Notes under the pieces: model-generated
What the model was told of the DNA's origin: nothing
The model's database searches: none
What the model saw: the letters and a program-made list of their open reading frames with translations, nothing else
DNA from: Byssothecium circinans
Lineage: Eukaryota > Ascomycota > Dothideomycetes > Pleosporales > Massarinaceae
Assembly (NCBI GenBank): GCA_010015675.1
Contig: ML977009.1
Location: forward strand, 129,482 to 163,154
DNA: 33,673 nucleotides
Reading direction: 5' to 3'
Shown: piece by piece, positions 10,501-19,605 of the stretch
Layout of the letters: each line of letters opens with the position of its first letter
Numbering within the stretch: the first letter of the stretch is position 1
Position numbers and translations under genes: made by a program

Positions 10501-13500
10501 CCGGCTTTTGTGGATTATTGTAGGCGCATCATTCTTGCTACCGAGGCCATTGCTAACCAGCGATACAGTGCTAAACCATGGTTGGACGAACGATATCCAT
10601 ATAAAAGATTCACTCGGTTTACAGCCACTCTACTGTGCTTGCAAGGTCGGAAACTATGAGATTGTTGAAAGATTACTCCGCGCCGGAGCGGACGTGGACT
10701 TTGCTTCACATGAAAGCAATGTCACTGCTTTGTGGGCGGCGGCCGCAGGAAGTCACATTGATATTGTCGAATGTCTGCTTGACAAAAATGCGGACATTAA
10801 CGCCAAGTCTGCGGAATGGGGGAGTGTACTGTAAGTCTTGTCCTAACCCAACGCATCCTAGTAGGGTCTCAAAACGAGCTCCTGAATTAGACTAACGCTG
10901 CCTTCCCATCGCAGGTATGCCGCATGTGAGCAGAATCGCATGCCGGTCATTCAGTTGCTCCTAAAGCGCAAAGCCGATGTCAATATTGTTGGTGGCAGCA
11001 ACTACAGAGCACTCAATATCGCCTCCTGGAATGGTAATGAGGAAGCAGTCCGCCTACTTATCGAGCATGGTGCAGATATCGACCCCGATGAAGACTATTG
11101 GTATGGCAGTGCCGTTGGTACTGCAAGTCGACGCGGACATGCAGAGATAGTCAAGCTTTTGCTCTCCAAGGGATGGGGTCCCGACAAGCCTATGAAAACG
11201 TACGGATCATTTCTAACATGCGCGGCTACATACGGGCACCTAGGCGTTGTGAGGATACTTCTCCAGAAAGAGACGGAGATCAAAGTCTTGGAGCGAGCAC
11301 TGGTAGCGGCTTCGCAAAACGGAAAGACAGAAGTCGTGAAAGCTATACTCGAAAAGACGCCGGCACTACCCTATGAGAGGGCCTTCATGCGGGCGGCCGA
11401 TTATGGAAGAGACGAAGTGTTGAAGCTACTGTTTCGGAGAGGCGTAGCGCAAGACAAGTTGGATGACGCTCTTTATCTTAGCGCCGACCATGAACGCCGT
11501 TCGACAGTGAAGCTGCTTCTTGATTTCGGAGCATCGCCAAATGCCGAAGGATCACCGTACGGCTGCGCGTTGACAGCTAGCGCATATGATGGTACTACAG
11601 AGATCATGAAAGCGCTCATCGACAAAGGGGCCGATGTGAACAAGCGTCGTGGAGACTTCGGTTGCCCTCTCCAGGCTGCAGCGTGGGCTGGCGATGCAGA
11701 CAATGTCAAGATGCTGCTTGAACACAAAGCTCTCGTCAACACCGAACCTATCGGAAAGTACGGCCACGCTCTCCAAGCAGCGTGCGAAACTGGGGACAAT
11801 GCCACCATACAGCTTCTCCTCGAAAAGGAGGCGAATGTAAATGCGCAAGGAGGAGAGTACGGCTATGCCATCATTGCGGCAGTCGAAGAGGGTGATGGCG
11901 AAGCCTTGGAGATTCTCCTCAAGTACAACGTCGACGTTAACGTAAAGGGTGGTGAAAACAATTCACCAGTCATCGCTATAGCTGGGGGTACACTTGCCAA
12001 GGAAGACTTGGAAGTGCTCCTGGATCGTGGTGCCGATGTCAACGCCGTCTGTGATGAAGGTATTACCGCACTCATGAATTGCGCAGATGTGGGTGACTCC
12101 GAGGGCGTAGAGTTCCTTCTGTCTCGCGGTGCCGACGTTAACATTTCGTCGAAGGAGTTCAGAACTGCGCTCCACGCTGCGGCCGAGGACGGTGCTGAGG
12201 AGTGCTGTAAGGTTCTATTGAAGGCCGGGGCCGATGTGAACGCGGTTGGAGGGCTTACTGGAACACCTTTGCAGGCAGCTGCTAGCGTACCTGATCTGGA
12301 CACAGTTCGAGTGCTCTTAGCGGCGGGTGCAAACGCAACTGGCGAAGGTTTCACCGCCGGTACCTATGGAACACCATTCCAAGCAGCTTGCTCCTCAGGC
12401 GATCTATCAGTCGTGCGCGAGCTGGTCGAACACGGTGCACTCATCAATCCGCAACCGGCGAACGGCAAGCACGGCTTTCCATTACATGCAGCTGCTGCTG
12501 CTAGCGATCAAGAAATTATCGAATACCTCTTGGAGAAGGGAGCCGACGTCGCTTTGGAAGGCGGAGAGCACGGTTACGCCCTTCTCGCTGCTGCGCAAAG
12601 GCCATGGAACTCCACAGTCGTTCAACTCCTCCTTAACCACGGGGCTATGGCTACGGTGCAGGGAGGTCTGCTTGGAAACGCAGCCTCTGCAGCTGCTTTT
12701 GCCAACAACAGTACCGCACTGCAAATGCTCATAGATGCAGGTGCGGACGTCCATGCTACGGGAGGAAAGTTTGGGAGCTGTCTCCAAGCAGCAACGATCA
12801 GAGCTACCGATACGCACTGCATCGACATACTTTTAGGTCTCACCGTAAATGTCAACTTTGTCGGGGGAAAGTATCACACTGCCCTTATTGCTGCCGCCTA
12901 CTTCAATCGAGAGGACGTCGTTCCCAAGCTTCTTAAAGCTGGCGCTGATCCCTACATTCGAGTTGAAGGTAAATTTCGAAGTGCTATTTCGGCCGCAGCC
13001 ATGAGAGGCAACAAAAGTATACTAGAAGCGTTTTTGAAGAAAGATCCGCCGGTGCAGCTGCTCGATGAGGCATTGGTCGACGCATGTGCCTACCGTCAGA
13101 CTGCAAGCGTGGAATTGTTGCTCAAGTACGGAGCAATCGTGTACTCCAGGCTTGCGGCACTCGGCACCGCCGTCGACGCGTTGGAGGCTGATCAAGCAAA
13201 CGGTTACAACTCCGATGACGAGAATGACGACGAAGAAGAAGAGGATGAAGAGGAGGACGGAGACGACGAGGATGACGAAGATGACGAAGATGACGAGTCG
13301 GAAAGTGACGGAGAGTCAGTTGGTGATGGGAGTGTAATGGATTTGCGACTAGAAGATGAGATCTCTGAGGAGGTCAAGATCCGGGGGCTTCTCGACAAAG
13401 AGATAGCACGAGTGAAGCGCAACCCAAACCTCAAGCGCTCGCGCACCGCGAAGCGAGGTGGCGGTCTTCCGACGAGCCTCCAAGCTGGTCCGCCACCACA

Positions 13501-14590
13501 AATGACACCGCGGACGAGTTACCGGCAGTACAATCCTGCGAATAGCGGCGAATCGTTTGGACAGCAACGACTTTACCAACAACAAGTCTCCGAGTCGCCT
13601 AGACAGTCGTTCCAACCCTGTCCTGAGCTTAACCAGAAAGGCCTTGCATACCCGCAGCCAAACCATCCGCCGCCAGCTACAGCACCCTACTCACCGCCCT
13701 ATCGGGACGTTGTGAACGGAACTTCTCAGCAACGACCTCAACAACTCTATTCGTCTCCCTCCGTTTCGCCGTCAAGGAAGCCAGTTCCCAACAGCTATCA
13801 GCAATCGCCATCCAGACAACAGTCAAACCCATCTACACCACCGAGGCAATATTCCAATGGTCCTCAAGCCGTAGTCCCGCCTCAATTGCCCCCACGTCCA
13901 GAAGGCCAAGAGAATTTTGCCCAAAGATATAGTACACAGCCACCTATACGCCGTCAGCTGAACCCTGGGTCGAGCGGAAGATATCAACAGCATCAACCGC
14001 ATCCGCAAAGTTATCACACTCCACAGCCAGCATACGCACCGCCACCACTCCAGCAAACGTACAACGCTCCACCATCTCAGAACTCGTACGCATCTCCCCC
14101 GGCTTCAACTTACAACTCGCCACCAATGTACAATAGTCTGCCACCATCTCAGCCGTACACCGCACCATCTCAATACCAATCACCGCCCCCATTGAAGAAT
14201 CAGTCTTTTGGTTCGCAGCCGCCGGGTCAAGAGCCGGGCTATGTACCATACGGTCAGCCGTCCCAGTCATCGTCACCTATATCATTTCAGGGCAACCAGT
14301 ATACGAATAGCACACAGTACGCAGGTAGTCAGCAAAGCATGTATGGAACACCGAACTCTAGTCAGGCGAGTAGGTTCCCTCTACAGAACCAAGGGCAGGC
14401 ACAAGGACCGGGACAGGGACAGGGCCAAGTGCCAATACAAAGTGGACAAAGTGGACAGAGAGGCAGGTGGGCAACTAGCGGGTATGATGGGGACAGCGGG
14501 AAAAGTACCCTCGAGGTTGCCAAAGAACGAAGCGATAAATCCAGTTCAGGCGTCCCATACGGAGCTCACCGTAAACGAAACGAGGATTGA
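7583..14590 (+). CDS. NLR-like protein: alpha/beta-hydrolase, degenerate NACHT NTPase, ankyrin repeats, low-complexity tail
   Basis: Six exons (7583-7639, 7688-7770, 7828-8047, 8104-10519, 10569-10830, 10915-14590) splice to an exact 2237-codon frame; all five introns are GT..AG. Domains: a lipase/esterase-like alpha/beta-hydrolase at about 45-270 (PGLGANPEWTW; nucleophile elbow SHCFGG 131-136, with Cys133 where Ser is usual); a NACHT-type NTPase from about 330 (Walker A GKAGNGQG 378-385, lacking the Lys-Ser/Thr pair; Walker B-like IILCGIDQL 508-516); a Glu-rich insert at 400-424; about 26 ankyrin repeats at 907-1765; a Asp/Glu tract at about 1778-1818; and a P/Q/S/Y/G-rich tail at about 1870-2205. 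Fungal NLRs of this layout are thought to act in non-self recognition: ankyrins sense, NACHT oligomerises, the N-terminal domain executes. Missing canonical residues suggest a pseudo-enzyme or sensor; this is inference. The MITE lies just upstream. Confidence 0.9.
8941..9015 (+). repeat. Purine-only GAG/GGG tract encoding a Glu-rich insert in the NACHT domain
   Basis: On the coding strand this tract is almost purely A and G, built from GAG, GGG, GAA and AAG codons with a single GAC. It encodes about 25 residues, nearly all Glu, Gly or Lys, between the Walker A and Walker B regions of the NLR. It has the appearance of an expanded trinucleotide microsatellite and stays in frame. Length variation between strains would be expected. 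Confidence 0.85.
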
Positions 14591-14863
14591 TCGAGAGCTG
14601 TGGGTTGAGCAACGAATGCGATGTCAAATTTGGGTCCAAGTACGTCTTGGAGCGTTGCAATGTCAACATGACCTCCTCAGCAAACACCACCTTACGGGGA
14701 TCGTGCCTTCTCAAAACATACAGTTAATGAGTCGTTCCTCCCTCAAGCTTAATTCCTCTACCTGTACCTCTTATAAACAAGTAGTTAACGAGCTGTAGAT
14801 AGGTTTAAATTAAGAAATAGCTGTTAATGAATTGTTCCAAGAAGGTAGGATCCCTCTAAGGCA

Positions 14864-15178
14864 TCAGGCCGGCCACGTGATCTCTTTAGGCAAAAGCCTA
14901 TCGGTGACGGCCAAAATGTAGTCAACTTCCCTTTCGATCAGCGCGACGTAAGTTATCAGAAGGCCTAACGCCGTCATATATAACTGCGGGTGGGCGCAGA
15001 TGTTCGCTTGCCAGAAATCGTATGAAAGCAGGTATCTCAGAACAGGCTTGATGAAGATGCGAGCTGGCGACCAGACGAGATGAAGATCGAGTTGCTCGGT
15101 GACAACAATATTCCTTTCTTTCATGGCTTGGTAGTGAAGCGGCCGGGGCTCAGATGGGAGGCCAGCCAGCCAGAGTCA
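14864..15178 (-). pseudogene. Fragment resembling a DUF6601-type fungal membrane protein
   Basis: The minus-strand frame is open from just after a TGA (about 15178) through an in-frame ATG at 15124 to the stop at 14864. It reads PRPLHYQAM, then IVVTEQLDLHLVWS, RIFIKPVLRYLLSYDFW, ALGLLITY and LLPKEITWP. The pattern (RPLHYQ, TEQxDLHLVW, RIFxKPxxRYLL, FW, ALGLLxxY, LLPxxxTWP) matches what I recall of fungal DUF6601 proteins, whose C-terminal membrane helices should follow. Here the frame stops right after TWPA, and no downstream frame continues it, so both ends are missing. The segment abuts, or slightly overlaps in antisense, the second kinase relic. The family name is from memory and needs a profile search. 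Confidence 0.55.
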
Positions 15179-15180
15179 CC

Positions 15181-16389
15181 TGTGTATGTTGTTCAATTGG
15201 TCGAGACACCAAGAGAGAGCAGGACGAACAAGCCTACCAAGCCTCTCTCCAACATGATACTAGCATCCGGCTCCGTGACCTCACTTGCATCCTCGTCTAC
15301 ACAGACCTAAACCGGGAACAGCAACAACGTGAACTTCAAGAAGCCCTGGAACGGGCCAGCGCTGTGCCCACCAACTCCAGCATGCTTCTGTCACCAACAC
15401 CCATCCAAGCCCACTATCGACGACCATGGTTACAGCATCTTTGATGCCAATCTCCACGGCACGACAAGCACAGTATCTCTAGGGTATGACAAGTCAAACG
15501 GGAAGCCAGTCGCCGTCAAAATGGTCAAATGCACTGCTGCGCAGTTCAACGATCTTAGAAGAGAAATTAGTATCCTGGGCCGCCTCAATCATGTGGGTTG
15601 CCATCCAAACCCCGACAAGCACAACCAAGCCTCTGTTCAGAAGAACGTATGCAAGTTTGAAAAGGTCGTCAACTGGGGCCCACCTGCATTCGCCAACCCA
15701 CGTGACTGGCGTCAGGTTGAGGGTCCAACCGTGGGCCTTGTCATGTCGCCGCCAGCAGCCTCCGGAGCGCTGCAATTACTCGCAACATGGAAATCTTTTC
15801 CTGTTCCTGCTACCTTTCTTCGCGACTCTGTACGCCAGATAACATCCGGTCTTGCTCATGTCCTCAGTCTCGGCATACTCCATCGCGATATCAAACCCAA
15901 TAACATCGTCTATCGCTCCACAAACCCAGTACACGCCATCATCGTCGACTTCGGATGCAGCGACCCGCACTCAAAGAGCACTCGTCATGACCGAGGGACG
16001 ATGGCCTATCTCGCTCCCGCGAGGTAATGAGAATAAAGTACGGTGAATCCTCTGAGCCCTTCTCAATCTCGTCAGACGAGTGGAGCCTCGGTGTCGCTCT
16101 GGTCGACTTCCTTATGGGTAAGCAGTTTCATCAACAGCTGGGTAGAGCTTCAATATATCAGTCCTTCAAGAGGATTATGGCAAGGAACACGGTTGAACTG
16201 CACCATCCGGAATTCTGGCGCCTTGCGCTTGAGCTTCTAGCTTGGGATCCTGAAAGTCGACTGGCGGCCACGCAAGTGGCTCGATGCTTCCCAGAACAAG
16301 GACATATTCCTTTCAAGGAGGATTCTCGACGCGCATCGATGAGCGAAGGCGAAGGCTCGTCGGCTAAGCGCGAGAAGTTGCAGAGCTGA
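15181..16389 (+). pseudogene. Serine/threonine protein kinase pseudogene with two frameshifts
   Basis: Coding sequence is spread over three frame segments. The first (about 15181-15410) reads REQDEQAYQASLQ, IRLRDLTCILVYTDLN and MLLSPTPIQA. Near 15410 one extra C shifts it to the next frame, which carries YSIFDANLHGTTSTVSLGY, VAVKMVK (VAIK-type Lys), HRDIKPNN and VDFGCS (DFG), then GTMAYLAP. At about 16017-16022 two extra bases (a CG doubling) replace the expected P-E of the APE motif and bring a stop. The third frame continues MRIKYGESSEPF, SDEWSLGVALVDFLMG and the C-lobe to the stop at 16389. No GT..AG intron of usable length explains either shift. The family looks like the expanded accessory kinases of Dothideomycetes. 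The N-terminal start is not identifiable because the 5' end runs into the DUF6601-like relic. Confidence 0.8.
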
Positions 16390-17004
16390 AAGCCCAAGAT
16401 CGCTGTGATTTTTAAACTTTCAATGCGACGGTATGTATGCCCTCTATGACGGTCAGGCCAACACCTGTCATCACTGTACCAACGGGAACCCGAAAGCTCT
16501 GAAAGAGACACCGTTTGTCTACTGCCTAGTCTTCAGCACCTACCAAGCTAGGGACCCATACATCCATGGTGCGCACTTTCACGGCCACCCGATCCACAAG
16601 CTCCTCAGATGCGGTAGCCGCGAGGCCGTTGTTGCCGTCACTTCCTATAATGTCGTAATGAATGGCTGGGCTCTCTCCTGTTGCTGGGAGAGGACGCTAT
16701 GTGAAGACACCGGAGAGAGCTCGGGAGAGATGGAGAGAGTGGGAGCGCTCTGGATGCTAGGTGGTAAAGACGGAGGCAGGAAGGTGTTTTACTGACAGCG
16801 GTTGCCTCTGATGTCGTTATCAAGAAGGAGCAATCGCGAGTACAGTAGGGTATCAACACAAGGAAAAAACACGATAAGGATAAGGCGCACCGGCCTCTGA
16901 ACTCGAAACGACTTCGGATGAACGATGACGTAAGCGGAGCGGATTAGATGTCGTTATAGTATGGTACCGGTATAGTGCGTATTGTATTGTGGATTCTAAA
17001 ACAC

Positions 17005-17028
17005 TGTTGTTGCTGCTGCTGCTGTTGC
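17005..17028. repeat. TGY trinucleotide microsatellite
   Basis: GTTGTTGCTGCTGCTGCTGTTGC is a short trinucleotide run (TGC core with TGT ends). It lies in noncoding DNA and has no evident role. Confidence 0.8.
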
Positions 17029-17213
17029 ATTGCATCCCACGCAACCTCTCCATTACAAAAAAGACCTCACGACCTCATCAAGCAAGCACCTCAGTACAGC
17101 AAGAGCAAAATACCATGGTATTTTCCACGTCTTGAGGGTGCCAGCCTGGTGCCTATTCCGGCCAGCCAGTCATGAGGCTGTAATAAGCCTCCCCTCGGAT
17201 CGGCTCAGCCCCT

Positions 17214-17233
17214 CGCACCGCACCGCACCGCAC
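17214..17233. repeat. Four tandem CGCAC pentamers
   Basis: CGCAC is repeated four times without interruption in the region upstream of the GPI-protein gene, about 650 bp before its ATG. It is a simple repeat that may vary between strains. Confidence 0.8.
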
Positions 17234-17765
17234 CCTCCAAATCCCAAAATAAGCACCACCACAGCCTCCCCACACGCACCGAAAACGGCAATTCGCACGC
17301 CTTCGGATGCAGTCAGCGCCGCTGGAAAGCGATCGTTCCCACGCGGGTGTCGTGTATATATGCGAGATCGATGCTTATTATAGTATCGTATCGTGTCGTA
17401 CCTGCGCATGTTGATGAGTGTACTGTGTGGCGCACCCAGCACCGCACCGTGGTACAAGAATCCAAAGATATATTATTATATATGTGATCGTCCAGTTCGT
17501 GCTGTGCTGCGATGCGCTGTTGCTGCGCTCGACTCTCTCCTCGTGTTCGCGTCAGGTGCCCATGCTGCTGGAGTACTGCTTTGCTATGTATTGCGCATAC
17601 TGTGTGTAAAAGAGTGCTTACACCTTATTCCATCGCTCTCTCACGCTGTCTTTTTCTTAGCCTATACTGTCAATATCTCCGCCGTTTGCCTAGTCCCTCC
17701 CATCCGATCTCCCATCTCTACCTCGCTCTAGCGCCCTGAATTCCGTTTGCTGCCCTCGCCGCCAG

Positions 17766-17772
17766 TATAAAA
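17766..17772 (+). promoter_or_regulatory. Probable TATA box of the GPI-protein gene
   Basis: TATAAAA lies 118 bp upstream of ATG 17890, within a pyrimidine- and A-rich leader that ends in an A-rich run before the start codon. Spacing fits a fungal TATA-dependent promoter with a leader of roughly 60-90 bases. The transcription start is not known. Confidence 0.6.
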
Positions 17773-17889
17773 GGCGACCACGCCTCGAGAAAGCCCGCAC
17801 AACAACCGGACCACTCGATCTTCCGCACGAGCTCGAATCTCCCCCTGTTCAGAACAAAAAAAGCAAAGGAAAAGACAAGAAACCGCGCA

Positions 17890-18576
17890 ATGGCGCAACT
17901 CAAGTTGCTCCTCCCAGCTATCCTCGCGTCTGTGTCCTGGATCGCCGCAGCAACACATACCGCGGTTGATCCATTGTACTCGTCCCGGCCGTCGCACATC
18001 ACACGCATCGTCCCGCATCCGACGACGTACAACCTCACTTCCATCTCCGCTAGCCCTTCCGATCCGGTCCCCACATACCCATCATCATGGAACTTCACCC
18101 TTTCCATCTCGCCCTCCTCATCAGTTGCGCCAGCACCGGTGCCGGCGGCGAACTGCACCACCGTCACGACAATCTACGTGCAGCCCACCGTGCCCTCACA
18201 CGCGCACACCGCTAACATCTCCTACACGAGTACGCATTCGTCTCACAACTGGAACCACACCTCGACGATCAGCCACGGCATCGTCGGAACCGGAACGACG
18301 AGCCACGCGAGCGGGCATTCAAGTGGCTATGCTCCGACGAGTGTTTCTCAAAACAGTACTTACCAGTCCCCAACTTTGACGGCGACGATCACCTCTGTGG
18401 TTCTGCCTGTTATCCCGACGACGGCAGTGGGAACGACGTCATCGAAGGCGTCGGGAACGGCGACGCCCGCGCAGCCATCGGAGCCGCTGTTCACGGGCGG
18501 CGCGAAGAAGAAGGTGGAGTTGGATGTGGGTGTTGTTGGAGGTGTGGTGCTTGGAATATTTGCGATGGTGCTGTAA
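17890..18576 (+). CDS. Secreted Ser/Thr-rich protein with probable GPI anchor
   Basis: A single-exon gene for 228 residues. Residues 1-21 form a classic signal peptide (MAQLKLLLPAILASVSWIAA). The mature part is about half Ser, Thr, Pro, Ala and Val, as in heavily O-mannosylated cell-wall proteins, and has six N-glycosylation sequons (first at N48). The C-terminus carries small residues (FTGGAKKK) followed by a hydrophobic end (VGVVGGVVLGIFAMVL) with no charged tail, the pattern of a GPI attachment signal. It should be anchored in the plasma membrane or cell wall. No catalytic domain is visible. A TATA box lies 118 bp upstream. It converges with the mitochondrial-protein gene. The name of the family cannot be given from sequence alone because such proteins diverge quickly. 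Confidence 0.85.
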   Translation: MAQLKLLLPAILASVSWIAAATHTAVDPLYSSRPSHITRIVPHPTTYNLTSISASPSDPVPTYPSSWNFTLSISPSSSVAPAPVPAANCTTVTTIYVQPTVPSHAHTANISYTSTHSSHNWNHTSTISHGIVGTGTTSHASGHSSGYAPTSVSQNSTYQSPTLTATITSVVLPVIPTTAVGTTSSKASGTATPAQPSEPLFTGGAKKKVELDVGVVGGVVLGIFAMVL

Positions 18577-18936
18577 TGGACTGAGGAAAAGGAAGAAACA
18601 GCGGGGTACAAAAATAGAGTAATGAACGGTAATGGACGGGTGCGAAATCTTTGCATGGAAGGCTGTGGAGATAGCAATGGAGATAGGAAAGGACCTTGGA
18701 TACGGCATCAATGATACCCCTCTTCCCCAGAGAATAATGAAGACGAATAAAACGAATTCAAAGAAAGATCGAGAGTGAGAGAAAGGGCGATTTTGAAGTA
18801 CTCCAATTCGAGTCTACTCGGTACAGCCTCCGCTCAAGCTTATCTACAGAGTGCGAAGTCGTCGCAGCAAGGAAATGTGTGGTGTGTGGCGCGCATTTAT
18901 CTAAAGATGCAAGGAAACATGATGGTCGGATTGTGT
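18577..18936. other. Convergent 3' intergenic region
   Basis: These 360 bp lie between the stop of the GPI-protein gene (plus) and the stop of the mitochondrial-protein gene (minus), so they should contain both 3' UTRs. AATAAT- and AATAAA-like A-rich signals occur near 18730-18755. No other feature is seen. Confidence 0.5.
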
Positions 18937-19605
18937 TTAGTAGCCGTCTTTTCCCCACTTGTTATAGGCTTCGTGCAGTTCCTGTGAGAGTCAGCATATT
19001 TGTGGTTACAAAATTTCATTCCTGTGGGCAGGTGTACCTTCGGCAATGTCACGTTCGGGATGATGACGGTATTCAATGCTGAAGGAGCGTCCTTCTTGGG
19101 GGCATTGGGGTCACCGCCGGGGTGGTATTGGTATTTTCCCTCGCCGCCGCCCTCTTCCCACGGCTTGCTGTTGGCGGCCTCGGCGACGCTGCGTTCGGAA
19201 GAGGCGCTGGTGGGGGATCGGGCTAGAAATGTGAGCACAAGCCGATATCAGGCCTCTCAGGTATCAGGGCAGCATACAGAAATGCCATCCGGCAACGCCA
19301 AAGATGCCGCTCATGATGGCGAGAAGGACCTGTTCAAATCAGCCATGCTCCTAATTTACTTTGCACGTCTTTCGCTTTGTCTGAAGCCCTGAAACCCCAT
19401 CCCACCTTGCGCTTATAGTTTTTCCATGAGAGAGACGTACGTAGAGCTCAGGGTCGCGCTTGGCTCCGGTCTTGATGGCCTCCTTGCTGGCCTGCCTATC
19501 CTCTGCGGCCGCGGTGCCGCTGGCCCAGCGACGGGCCATGGGCATGGGGGTCGCCCGGAGGCGGGGGGCGGCGCGGAAAGCAGTTCGGCCGATGATGCTC
19601 GACAT
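18937..19605 (-). CDS. Small single-pass mitochondrial inner-membrane protein, four exons
   Basis: Exons 19605-19441, 19329-19278, 19222-19038 and 18981-18937 are joined across introns of 111, 55 and 56 bp, all GT..AG, to give 148 residues. ATG 19605 is chosen because it begins an Arg-rich, acid-poor mitochondrial presequence (IGRTAFRAAPRLRA, MARRWASG); an upstream in-frame ATG at 19659 only adds a less typical leader. After a conserved-looking KRDPELY comes one transmembrane segment (VLLAIMSGIFGVAGWHF, about 56-72). A hydrophilic tail follows with KYQYHPGGDPNAPKKDAPSALN and a C-terminal KWGKDGY. I recognise the layout as that of a conserved fungal mitochondrial protein. The layout (short matrix end, one helix, soluble tail with a PW pair) recalls NDUFA4/B12D respiratory-chain accessory subunits, but that is only a resemblance. 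It diverges from ERF2. Confidence 0.85.

Larger units (their letters stand above)
16390..17889. other. 1.5-kb intergenic region between the accessory block and the core genes
   Basis: No gene is supported. The longest plus-strand frame (16433-16795) has no domain-like pattern and no continuation. The stretch contains a TGC/TGT microsatellite, a CGCAC pentamer repeat, an AT-rich spot near 17468-17484, pyrimidine-rich DNA, and the promoter and 5' leader of the GPI-protein gene at its right end. It marks the change from broken accessory genes to intact ones. Confidence 0.55.

Noticed and set aside
11863..12354. Minus-strand frame of 163 codons within the NLR ankyrin region
   Set aside because: It is a mirror of the repeat-coding strand; its Ser/Ala/Pro-rich product follows from the codon bias of the ankyrin repeats.
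15080..15310. Plus-strand ORF beginning MKIELLGDNN, first considered as the kinase N-terminus
   Set aside because: Its first part is the exact antisense of the RPLHYQ..TEQLDLHLVW segment, which is better explained as the minus-strand DUF6601-like fragment.
16433..16795. 120-codon plus-strand frame after the kinase pseudogene
   Set aside because: No domain, no splice continuation, and a composition rich in Cys and Trp typical of noncoding frames.
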